11,587 bases of DNA, taken from NCBI GenBank assembly GCA_943704415.1, contig CALSCO010001031.1:1-11587 (forward strand). Direction: 5' to 3'. Of the stretch, positions 1 to 9,700 are shown one piece after another (within the stretch, counting starts at the first letter, position 1; each line of letters opens with the position of its first letter). The translations under genes and the position numbers were made by a program. The notes under the pieces were generated by a model. The model was not told the DNA's origin. It saw only the letters and a program-made list of their open reading frames with translations, and did not search any database. This DNA comes from Parvularia atlantis. Its lineage: Eukaryota > Opisthokonta > Rotosphaerida.

Positions 1-2
1 CG

Positions 3-107
3 TGGAACAGGGACGTCAACGCTGCGCGCAACATCGCCTACCTGTGGAAGTGCTACATGGCCGGCCTTCAAGTTGAGCGACCCGCCGCCTTCCGCCGCGG
101 CAACTAA
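3..107 (+). CDS. C-terminal end of a TnpB/Fanzor-family RNA-guided nuclease (5' truncated by window edge)
   Basis: The frame beginning at position 3 is open to a TAA at 105-107 and gives 34 residues starting WNRDVNAARNI and ending RPAAFRRGN. The RDVNAARNI block is the hallmark RuvC-III motif of IS605-type OrfB/TnpB and of their eukaryotic relatives, the Fanzor proteins; its Asp is the third catalytic carboxylate of the RuvC nuclease site. The zinc-ribbon and RuvC-I/II motifs would lie upstream, outside the window. Family knowledge: Fanzors are eukaryotic, transposon-borne, RNA-guided DNA nucleases whose guide RNA comes from the 3' end of the element. Inference: since the neighbours are intron-rich eukaryotic genes, this is more likely a Fanzor than a bacterial TnpB. 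Whether the gene is intact cannot be seen here. Confidence 0.8.
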   Translation, partial: WNRDVNAARNIAYLWKCYMAGLQVERPAAFRRGN

Positions 108-394
108 TGTCTGTCTGGCGCGCCGGCATGCCCGATCGCGCGCTGACCATTCGTGCCGGCAGCATTCCCTCACTCACAAGATCACCGGCAAGGAACACAT
201 TGCACACCGTGTCCGACCCGGATCGGGCTCTGAACTAGGGCCTATACCACGAAGCAAAGGTGCGCTCCTTTTGAAACACGGACAGGTACTGACTCCTTTC
301 CTGTGGATGTTGAATGAACGTGAATGAACTGAATGTTGTTTCTCATCCATTTTGTACTCAGGGGTACGTCACTGGAAGCCGACAGCCAATCACG
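108..394. other. Gene-free flank between the Fanzor/TnpB stop and the GlyRS stop
   Basis: No convincing coding frame. The part from about 215 to 375 is visibly less GC-rich than the rest of the window. It holds an inverted repeat (TGCCGG at 154-159 with CCGGCA at 185-190), a small CCCG-GAT-CGGG hairpin near 220-230, and a tandem 10-mer (TGAATGAAC at 311-319 and 321-329). It should contain the 3' UTR of the Fanzor-like gene, any right end or guide-RNA region of that element, and the 3' UTR of the opposing GlyRS gene. No clear terminal inverted repeat or target duplication could be recognised from one end alone. Confidence 0.5.
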
Positions 395-2013
395 TCACAC
401 ATCCTGGCCCGTGTGCGCCGGGTACTGCGCGACCACGGCGGCCCACGCCGTCTCGCCCGCCACGAGTTTCTGCACGAGCGCCGGCACTTCGTCGATCTTC
501 GCGTGCGCGCGGGCGTGAGCGCGCACGCCGCATGGCACAACGCGCGCGCGACGCGCACGCACCGACAGCCGCACTTGCGACTTGGGCACGTCGCGCTCGC
601 GCAGCGTCACCGTGCGGTCCTTGAGCGACTGGAAGTCGACCGTCATCGCGAACGGGATGCCGAGCTCGTCCGCGCGCGCGTAGCGCCGGCCGATCGAGCT
701 GGCCGAGTCGTCGATCTTGTACTGCCCGCACGCGTCAGCCGCCTCGCACACGACAGACGCGCGCGTGCACACCGACAGGCCGAGCTTGCGCAGCTTGTCC
801 GCGGCCTCGTCGAGCAGCGGCTCAAACTCGGTCTTGTTGCTCAGCGGTGCCAGGAGCACCTTGATCGGCGCGATGGCCGGCTTGAACGCGAGCACGCCGC
901 GCTGCTCGTCCTCCTCGCGCACGTAGAAGCTGTGCTCGAGCAGGCCGTAGAGGATGCGGCCAATGCCGAACGATGGCTCGATCACGGCCGGCGTGTACTC
1001 CTGCATCTCCTTGATGCGCTTGGACACCTGCGCGCCGTCGTCAGGGCAGTGCGCCGGCATCGCACTCTCAGCCGCACTTTGGTCTGCAGCATCGCCGGCT
1101 GCAGCTCAACCGTCTCGCCTGACGCGAGCTTGACGGCGATGTTGCTGTCGGCGCGCGCTTCAGGGCCGCCCCACGCCGCCGGCCCGCGGTGCGCGCACCT
1201 GCCCGCGTCGATCTGCTTCTTGACCTCGTCGACCTGCGCCGGCGACAGCACCGAAAGCGCTTCCTTGATCGGCTGCGCCTTCTTCTGGAACACCTTGGCG
1301 ATCGCGCCCATGTTCGGGATTAGCACGGTCTCTTCAACCTGCGCCGCGCGTCAGCACCCCAGCCGGCCGGCCGTGCTGCCGCTTGCGCGCACCTGGAGGG
1401 GCGTGTCGAGGCGGTCGTAGGCGAAGAGGCCTTTGTGCGTGACCTCCTCGTGGCGCTCGAGGTCGTAGCACGAGCGGTCCGCGCAGCCGACGCACTCGAT
1501 CCAGCCCTGTGCGCATCTCAGCCGTGCACAGCGCGCAGACGACGTCCGCCCGCACGCACGTAGGACATGAGCACCTCGCAGTCGTAGCAGTCGGACGCGT
1601 AGTGCGCCATCTGCGCGCGCACGTGCCGCGCTCAGCCCCGCGCTCCGCATCCCCAGCCACGTGCGCACCTCATTGTGGCCGTGCTGGCGGAAGCGCAGGC
1701 GGTCCTCCTTCATGCCGATCTTGAGCATGAACAGATAAATGCGGCCGAGGAAGTAGCCCAGCGTCTCGTTGTTGATCAGTTTCTGCACGCACCGCGCGCA
1801 CGTCAGCCCGTCACCCGCTCGCTGCGGCACGCGCACACACCTGGCGCACGGCCTCGCCGAGCGACATGCGCACGGGCGTGCGGTCCTGCTGGTCGCTGTC
1901 CTTGGGCGGCGCCGGCAGCAGGTTGACGACGAGGTCGGCCACGCTCGCAAACTTGGGGTGCTCTTTCCGCTTCGGGTGCACAAAGTGCTCGATCTCGGCC
2001 ATCGTAAACTCGC

Positions 2014-2063
<50 letters not shown>

Positions 2064-3153
2064 AGCCGCCTGTCCGACGGCGCACATGCCGCGCGCACCG
2101 CACGCGCAGCAGGCCCGCGCGGGGCGCGATCTCGTTGCGGAACGAGCGGCCGATCTGCGCCGCGGCGAAAGGCATGCGGCCGTTGTTGTAGTCGAGCAGG
2201 TAGCGAAAGTTGACAAACATGCCCTGCGCCGTCTCGGGCCGGAGGTAGCCCTGGGCGACGCGCGGCATCAGCATCTCGCGCATGACAGTGCAAGCGCGCG
2301 GGCATGCCTGCAGGTTGCCGTGCGGGCCGATCTGCGAGCCAAACATGAGGTTGAACGGGTACGGCTCCGAGACCTTGTTGCCCGCGGGCGAGAGGCAGTT
2401 GTACTTGACCATCGTCTCGCCGAGCTCCTTCGCGTTGAAGTCGTCGATCTGCCGGCGGCGCATCGTCAGCGCACGCACGCGCATCCGGGCGAGCAAGGGG
2501 CAGCCCCACGCACCCGCTTGCTGACCTCGTCGTACTCCTGCTTCTGCGCCGGCGTCGCCTTTGGGTCGGCCGCGAGCTTCTCGAGGTGGTCTGGCGCGTA
2601 CGCGCGCTCGCGTCAGAGCCGATCCCACGCGCCCGCGCGCACACAGCGCACCCTCGAGCAGGTGGTCGGCGCGGTACGGCTCGCCCGTGACCGCGTCCTT
2701 GACCATCAGGTCTGTGAAGCGCTCGACATGGCCCGATGTCCTGGGAACGCGCGTCAGCGTCGACGGCGCACATGCGGGACGGTCGGCCGCACTTGAAGAC
2801 CTCGTCCTTGGTCATGATCGTGCAGTCGACCTCGAGCATCTGCTCCTCGAGCACAAAGTGGCTGCGCCAGAGCTGGAGGATGTTGGCCTGGACGGCGCAG
2901 CCCGGCGGGCCGAGGTCGTACAGGCCTTCGCAGACGCAGACGTGAGCGCGCGCGTGCGCACGGCGCGTCCCGCCACGCACCCGCCACGCCGTTGTAGATC
3001 TCGAACGACGGGCGGAAGAAGAAGCGTCGGTTGAGCATCTCCTCGAACGAGACGCGGTTGAGCGGCTTGGCCTGCGGCGTGCGGCGCGTCAGCACGTGCG
3101 CGAGCCGTGATACGGCGCGATCGCGTGCGCACGTCGCTGCTCGCGCTGGCCAT
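395..3153 (-). CDS. GARS1: Glycyl-tRNA synthetase, eukaryotic/archaeal dimeric type (16 exons)
   Basis: Charges tRNA-Gly with glycine. Exons on the minus strand: 3153-3133, 3071-2981, 2925-2793, 2740-2652, 2590-2514, 2448-2308, 2250-2099, 2012-1841, 1782-1669, 1610-1560, 1506-1393, 1338-1199, 1144-1078, 1027-773, 721-563, 496-395. They total 1878 nt, 625 residues, in frame to TGA. Recognisable blocks: RRFFFRPSFEIYNG then GLYDLGPPGCAVQANI; GYLRPETAQGMFVNF; class II motif 2 (FRNE, residues about 221-224, then REFTMAEIEHF); CADRSCYDL; motif 3 (EPSFGIGRILYG, GIGR about 475-478); SIGRRYARADE and the C-terminal anticodon-binding domain. No WHEP domain is seen. The ATG at 3153 has a strong context (GCC ATG G) and leads after seven codons into the conserved fold. 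An in-frame upstream ATG at 3324 would add 57 residues. The sixth intron (2251-2307) is GC-AG. Confidence 0.93.
2015..2060. repeat. (GC)7(GT)16 dinucleotide tract inside a GlyRS intron
   Basis: On the plus strand, seven GC units (2015-2028) run into sixteen GT units (2029-2060). In the GlyRS transcript this reads (AC)16(GC)7 and abuts the AG acceptor at 2013-2014. It fills the place where the branch site and any pyrimidine tract normally sit and stretches the intron (2013-2098) to 86 nt. Confidence 0.92.
2251..2307 (-). other. GC-AG intron, GlyRS intron 6 (57 nt, stop-free)
   Basis: Removing GCATGC...GCCCAG joins GPHGNLQ directly to GYLRPETAQG, as in the family. The donor has a strong exonic CAG before it and a CTGAT-like branch site lies upstream of the acceptor. 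The intron is a multiple of three without a stop, so if retained it would add 19 residues. Confidence 0.75.
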
Positions 3154-3309
3154 GGCTGCCGTCGCTGGTACTGCCGCTGGTGCTGCTGCTGCTGCTGGTC
3201 GCACTGCCGGTGACACGCCCGCGGAACCACAGACGCACGGGCCCTCGGCAAACGCGCAGGACATGCGGCGCACGCAAAGTGCCTTAGCACGCCCCACGCG
3301 CACGCCAGC
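3154..3309. promoter_or_regulatory. Shared head-to-head promoter region of GlyRS and Pol alpha
   Basis: The two genes diverge from this stretch. The space between the most downstream plausible starts (3153 minus, 3382 plus) is 228 nt; if the outermost ATGs are used (3324 minus, 3310 plus) the coding sequences overlap by 15 nt. No TATA box was recognised. There is a (GCT)n run near 3180-3196 and the sequence is GC-rich. Both transcripts must start here or inside the other gene. Confidence 0.5.
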
Positions 3310-3324
3310 ATGGCCGTGTTGCAT
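3154..3324 (-). other. Possible N-terminal extension (organelle targeting?) of glycyl-tRNA synthetase
   Basis: The GlyRS frame stays open upstream of the 3153 ATG to an ATG at 3324, with another ATG at 3264. The 57 added residues are rich in Arg and Ala, contain a single Glu and no Asp, and end in an Ala/Pro-rich stretch, the composition of a mitochondrial or plastid presequence. Both upstream ATGs lack a purine at -3, while the 3153 ATG has a strong context, which would suit leaky scanning to make two forms. In animals and plants, one GlyRS gene can supply both cytosol and organelles by alternative starts. The function here is inferred from composition only. Confidence 0.4.
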
Positions 3325-3402
3325 CAGCCGAAGGCTCTCGAGCGTTCCAGAGTGGCGCCAAAATTCGCGCGCGCAAAAAAAATGAGCGGTGCGGCGCCTC
3401 CT

Positions 3403-3439
<37 letters not shown>

Positions 3440-6400
3440 TGGCGGCGGCGGCGGCGGCGGGGCAGCAGCGGCTCGTGCGCAGCCGCAAGCGCACGGGCTG
3501 GGAGGAGCGGCTGGAGCGGGCGCGGCGCGAGGGCATCGCCAACCTGAGCGACAGCGACAAGGTGCGGCGGTCGTGGTATCGCGCGCGCGCCACTGACGGC
3601 AACGGGCGCGCGCAGTCGGACGGCGAGGACGAGCGGCTGTACGACGAGGTCGACGAGGGCACGTACTCGAGCCTGCGCCGGCGCCTGCAGGACGAGTTTG
3701 TGGAGGACGACGACGGCGCGGGCTACGCGGGCGAGGACGGCGACGACATTGACGACGTCGACAGCAACAACGACGCCGATGCTGACGGCCCGCCCAAGGC
3801 ACGGCCGCCGTCAGCATCGAGACGCGCGCACCGCTGATGCGACGCGCCGCGTGCGCAGGAGAAGAAGAAGAAGCGCAAGATGGTCGTGCCGCAGGACCAC
3901 AAGCCCAAGAAGCGCATCAACAACCTCTTCCTCGGCGTGGCCTCGCGCGGCGCGACGAGCGCGGGCGCATCGGTGTTCTGCGGCTGCTGCTGCTGCTGCG
4001 GATGGCTGCTGCTGACACGGCATGCGCGCAGTCGGCGAGCAGCAAGGCCGTCGACGAGACAGACGAGAAGTTCCTTGAGTCGCTCATCGACAACATCCTC
4101 GACGTGCGCGCGCGCTCGTGCTCGCCCTGCGCGCTCGTGCTGAGCGACGGCCCACCTCGCAGAAGCCCAAAGACGTGTCCAAGGCCGCCGCGGCGGCCAC
4201 CACGGCTGCGCGCGCCGTGGCGATGGTGCCCGCGCCCGTGCCGTGCGTCGCCCCACGTGCGTGCTCGTTCGTGCGAGCTGACGCGCGCGCTGTGTCGCAC
4301 GCAGCAAGACGTCCGTGTCTGCGCCGGCCGTGTCGTCGCTCGCCACGACCGCAATGGAAACGACGAGGTGCGCCCGGCTGCCCGCTCGCCTCGCAATCTC
4401 TGGCTGAATCGCCCGCAGTGAGCCCGCCGTGGCCGTGCGCGGCGACGCCAAGCCCGCCGTGACCGTGCGCCCGCTGCCGTTCAAGCCCGTCGCCGCGCCT
4501 GCCGCGTCCGCGGGCGCGCCCGAGGCGGCGAGCACGTGCGTCGGCTGGGAAGCTGAGCGACCGTGACTTATCGCAGCACGGTAGCATCGCGCCCGCACCC
4601 GCGCCCGTAGCCGCGCCCGAGGCGGCTGCGCCCGCCGCCGCAAGCGGCCAGCACGTGCCCGCGCTGGTGGACGGCAAGCTGCTCATGTTCTGGTTCGACC
4701 TGTGCGAGCTCAACGGCGTGCTGTACCTATTCGGCAAGGTGCGCCGTCTTGTCGCGTGCAACGACGCTCACGTTTGCCGACGCAGACGCCGCAGGAGGGC
4801 TCGTCGACGCTCATCAGCTGCTGCGTGGCCGTGCGCAACATGGATCGCAACGTGTTTGTGCTCCCGCGCGAGCACGTCGTCGGTGCGTGCGGATCTGTGC
4901 TGTGCTGCGCGCTCGCGCTCGCGGCGCTCAGCCGGATCGCGCGCGCAGACGGTGGTGTCGAGACGGACGAGGAGGTGACGATGGCGATGGTGTACGAGGA
5001 GATTGCGCAGCGGACGGCCGAGCTCAACATCCCCGCGATCCGCACCAAGGTCACCACGCGCAAGTACGCGTTTGAGCTGCCCGGCATCCCAGCCGAGGCC
5101 GAGTACCTCAAGGTCGTCTACCCGTACAGCGGTGCGCCGCGCGCTGCCCACCGCGCACCGGCCGTGCGTGCTCACCGCAGCTGCAGCCCCGGCGCTCCCG
5201 CTCGGCCTCAAGGGGCGCACGTTCAGCCACGTCTTCGGGGCCAACACGAGCATGATTGAGATGTTCCTGCGCAAGAAGCACCTCATGGGCCCGTGCTGGA
5301 TCGAGGTCTCGAACGCGGTGGTCAACAACGCCAAGGCATGCGCGCGCGCTTTGCAGGCTGCCAGGCTGACATGTGCGTGTGCGCGCAGATCTCGCATTGC
5401 AAGCATGAGGTCACGGTCAAGAACCCCAAGACCGACATCCGCCGCGCCGCCGAGGACCGTCCCGGTGCGTCGCTGAGTGCGGCGCTTGAGCACTCGCTCT
5501 GACACGTGGGCTGCAGCGCCGCCGCTCGTCGTCATGAGCATCGCGATCAAGACGCTCGTGGCGCAGGCCGGGCAGCAGCCGGCTACCAGCGCGGCCGCGG
5601 CGCCGACCGAGATCGCGATGGTCTCGACGATCGTGCACAACGGCGGTGCGCGCGCGCGCAGCCCAGGCTGGGCCCGTGCTGAGCCGCGTCAGCGCAGTGA
5701 GCGTGGACGGGCACACGCCCAACGCTGAGAAGGACTACCAGACGTTCATGGCCGTGCGGCAGCAGGTGCGCGGTGCCAGGCGCAGTGGCCGTAGCACCTG
5801 TGCTCAGCGCGGCGCGCACAGGACGGCATGCCCTTCCCGCCCTCGTTCGCCGAGATCCTGTACCAGAACCAGCTGCAGAAGGTCATCGTCACGCACGTGT
5901 CCGAGCGCTCGCTGCTGAGCAACCTGATGGGTGAGGCTCGCGGTACACCCACAGCGCCCGCCGCTGCTGACGCCGCCCGCCCGCCGCCAGCGCACATTCG
6001 CAGCACCGACCCGGACGTACTCGTCGGACACAACTTTGTCGAGTTTGGCTTGGACGTGCTGCTGCACCGGCTGCGCGCGATCAAGGCCGAGATGTGGTCG
6101 GTCATGGGCCGGCTGCGGCGCAACGCGTGCGTGCAGCGCAGCGCGACGTGTGCTCGCTCACACGGTGCGCGCGTGCAGCTGGCCGAAGCTGTCGACCGCC
6201 GCGGGCTTTGGCGACCTGAGCTACGCCGAGAAGCAGATCGTGAGCGGGCGGCTGCTGTGCGACACTTACATCAACGCGCGCGTGCGTCGCGCTGTCCGGC
6301 GCTCGCCGTACCGACTTACGCGTCTCGCTGTGGCCAGGACCTGCTGTCGAAGCAGCAGACGTACTCGCTGGCCAACCTCGCGAGCACGCAGCTCGGCGTC

Positions 6401-6646
6401 GCGCACGCCTCAATCGACTTCCAGGACATCCCCAAGTACTACTTCAACGCGGACAAGGTGCGTCTGGCGCGCCCTGGGCCGGGGCCGGATTGACCGAGGC
6501 GCGCAGCTGCTCGAGCTCATGTTCCACAGCAAGGAGGAGGCGCGGCTGACGCTCGGGCTCATGTTCAAGCTGCAGATCCTCCCGCTCACGAAGCAGCTGA
6601 CCAACCTGGCCGGCAACCTGTGGTGCGTACTCGCGCCGATTGCACG

Positions 6647-6731
<85 letters not shown>

Positions 6732-9700
6732 CTGCACTCAGGCACGGCGCGGGCGCAGGAGCCACACGCTCGCGGGCGCGCGCGCTGAGCGGAACGAGTA
6801 CCTGCTGCTGCACGAGTTCCACAAGAAGAAGTTCATGTGCCCGGACAAGGCGCCCTTCGTCAAGAAGCCGCCGCCGCCCGTGGCCAACGCGGCCGACGAC
6901 GAAGACGACGCCGACGACGCCAAGGGCGGCGCACCAGCGGGCAAGGGCGGCGCGCCGGGGAAGGGTGCGCGCATGATCGCACGCGCTGCGTCCTGTCTGA
7001 CTTCGCGCCAGCAGCGGCACGGCGCAAGCCGCAGTACGCCGGCGGCCTCGTGCTCGAGCCGAAGCGCGGGTTCTACGAGAAGTTTGTGATCATGCTCGAC
7101 TTCAACTCGCTGTACCCGTCGATCATCCAGGAGTACAACATCTGCTTCACAACGGTGCAGCGCGCCGCGGCGGTGAGCGCGCGTGCCGCGGGACCGGCCG
7201 CCTGCCAGCCACTGACAGACGCGCCCGTGCTCGTGCCAGCCCGCGCCCGAGCCGGCCAAGGGGGGCGCCGCCGCCGCCGACGCCGCCGAGGTCGAGGCCG
7301 ACGTCGCGATGCCCGAGGTGCCGGACCGGTCGCTGGAGGTGCGCACGCACACGGTGCCGGCTGACCGGTGAGGCTGAGCCAGCGCGCGCGGAGCAGATGG
7401 GCGTGCTGCCGCGCCTGCTGCAGACGCTCGTGCAGCGGCGCCGGCAGGTGAAGGCGATGATGAAGGACAAGAACCTGGACCCGATCGAGCACGCGCAGGT
7501 GCGGCCGCGCGCCCGCCCGTCCTTGCGCTTCTGACGCGCAGTGCCGCAGCTCAACATTCGTCAGCAGGCACTCAAGCTGACGGCCAACTCGATGTACGGC
7601 TGCCTCGGCTTCTCGCACTCGCGCTTCTACGCCAAGCCGCTGGCCATGCTCATCACGAGTATCGGGCGCGACACACTGCAGAAGACGGTCAACTTGGCCG
7701 AGCAGAAGTGCGGGCTGGAGGTGCGCGGCCACTGCGACAGCGTTCGCGCGGCCGGCGTGCTCACGCGCTCGCAAGGTCATCTATGGCGACACGGACTCGC
7801 TCTTCATCAACACCAACAGCGACGACCTGCAGCACGCGCGCATGGTCGGCGCCTGCCCGTGTGTGCAGGTCGGGCGTACGGCGACTGACGCCGCATGCAA
7901 CGCAGCTCGGTGGCAAGCTCAAGAAGGAAGTCAACCAGCTGTACAAGCTGCTCGAGATCGAGCTCGATGGCATCTTCCAGAAGCTGCTGCTGCTGAAGAA
8001 AAAGAAGTACGTCGCGCTGCTGATTGAGGAGACGCCGGACGGTGTGTCTCTGCGGGCGGGCGCGCGTGTGTCGCTCACGTGGCTGACGGGTTGACGGCGC
8101 AGGTGTGCTCAAGACGACGCGCGAGATCAAGGGCGTGGACATGGTGCGGCGCGACTGGTGCGAGCTCGCCAAGGACCTGTCGAGGCGCGTCGCTGTCGCC
8201 TTGCGCACGCCGGCGCGCTGGCTGACCCTCGCGCGCGTCATGCAGCGCCGTGCTCGACATCATCCTCTCGGACAACAAGACGCAGGAGGAGGTCGTCGAG
8301 CAGATCCACGACACGCTGCGGTCCGTGTCGCGAGACGTGCGCGAGGGCAAGGTGCTGCTGCAGAAGTTTGTGATCAACAAGGTGCGCGAGCACAGTCGCG
8401 CGTCGCCAGGCAGCGCAGCTCACGGCCCGCGGCGGCAGAGCCTGACCAAGCCGCCGGAGGACTACGCCGACGCCAAGAACCAGCCGCACGTGCAAGTCGC
8501 GCTGGTGCGTGTGCCGCGGCTGCGCGTGCGATCTGCTGCTCAGTCGCGCCGCCTTCCCGCAGCGCCTCAAGACGCGGGGCCAGGCGGTGCACCAGTACGA
8601 CACGATCCAGTACGTGATCTGCCAGGGCGAGTCAACGGCGCCCGCCCTGCGCGCCTTCCACCCGGACGAGGTGAGCACGCTCGCGTGCTTAGTGCTGCTG
8701 CACAGTCACTCAAACGCCGTCGGCACAGATCGTGCGGTCCGACGGCGCGCTCGTGGTCGACGTCGAGTGGTGCGCGTCCGCGTCTGTGTGTCCTTCTGCA
8801 TTCGCTGAGCACACGCGCGCCAGGTACATCCGCCAGCAGCTGCACGCGCCCGTCACGCGCCTGTGCGAGCCGATCCAGGGCACGGACGCCGGCCAGATCG
8901 CGTCGTGCCTCGGGCTGGACCCGAGTCGCTTCGCGCACGCCGCGCCGGGCACGCTCGAGGTCGAGCGCGCCAAGACGCTCGAGTCGCAGCTGACAGACGA
9001 GGAGCGCTACGCAGACGCGTGCGTGGTTGCGTGTCTTCTCCGTGGGTGTGTGCTCACGCCGTTGCTTCTCCCGGCAGCATCCCGTTCCGGCCAGTGTGCC
9101 GCGCGTGCGGCAAGGCGAACGCGATGGAGCCCGTGTTCCGCAAGTCGAGTGGGTGCGTCACGAGCTCGCGGCGCCACTGCAGCGCCTGACGGCGTTGGCG
9201 CAGGGCCAATGACCTCACGCCGTGCTTCGAGTGCCCCGAAAGCGGCTGCGGCCAGGTGCTCAACCCGTTCTCGGTCGCCGCGCAGCTCAATGCCGCCATC
9301 CGTGACGACCTGCAGCGGTGCGCGTGCGGGTGTGCGTTGCGCGTATGCCGCGCACTGACGTCGCCGTGTGCCAGTTACTACGAGGGGTGGGTTGTGTGCG
9401 ACGAGCCGTCGTGCCGCAACCGGACGCGGCAGATCGGCGTGCACGCGCGGCGCTGCCTCGTGGGCGGCTGCCGGGGCACGATGCACGCCGAGGTGCGGGC
9501 GCGCGTGAGTGTGCGTGAGCGCCGCGCCGCGCTAATGTGGGTGGCAGTTCTCCGACACGGACCTGTACCGCCAGCTGTCGTATTACGCGTACCTGTTTGA
9601 CGTCGAGCACCAGCTCAAGAAGCTCGCGGGCTCGACCGACCTGGTGCACCTGGACCACGCGCGGCAGCTCGTTGCAAGCCTCCTGCCGGCTTACAGCGCG

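Noticed and set aside
314-1420. 368-codon open frame on the plus strand
   Set aside because: It is antisense to the GlyRS exons and introns; Arg/His/Ala-rich content is the usual shadow of GC-rich coding DNA on the other strand.
1811-2980. 389-codon minus-strand frame
   Set aside because: It catches genuine GlyRS exon pieces but runs through introns, including the AC repeat, in wrong frames; the spliced model explains it.
4536-4576. A 41-nt intron ending at TCGCAG (4576) in Pol alpha
   Set aside because: It would shift the frame to a stop at 4608-4610; the TAG acceptor at 4584 keeps the frame and a normal intron length of 49 nt.
3723-4643. 306-codon minus-strand frame
   Set aside because: Antisense of the low-complexity Pol alpha N-terminal region; composition is Arg/Ala-rich with no motif.
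4768-5640. 290-codon minus-strand frame opposite Pol alpha
   Set aside because: No recognisable domain; it mirrors the Pol alpha exons, which have clear family blocks on the plus strand.
2015-6730. Dinucleotide tracts as possible telomeric or CRISPR-like arrays
   Set aside because: They are simple (GT)n/(GC)n microsatellites with no spacers or telomere unit, contained within introns.
6410-7020. Minus-strand frames with long His-Thr repeats, and plus-strand Cys-Val repeats
   Set aside because: They are translations of the intronic (TG)40 tract, not proteins.
7499-7540. Acceptor at 7540 (GACGCGCAG) for Pol alpha intron 22
   Set aside because: The phase does not match; the acceptor at 7549 gives [13 protein letters not shown] in frame, fitting the family.
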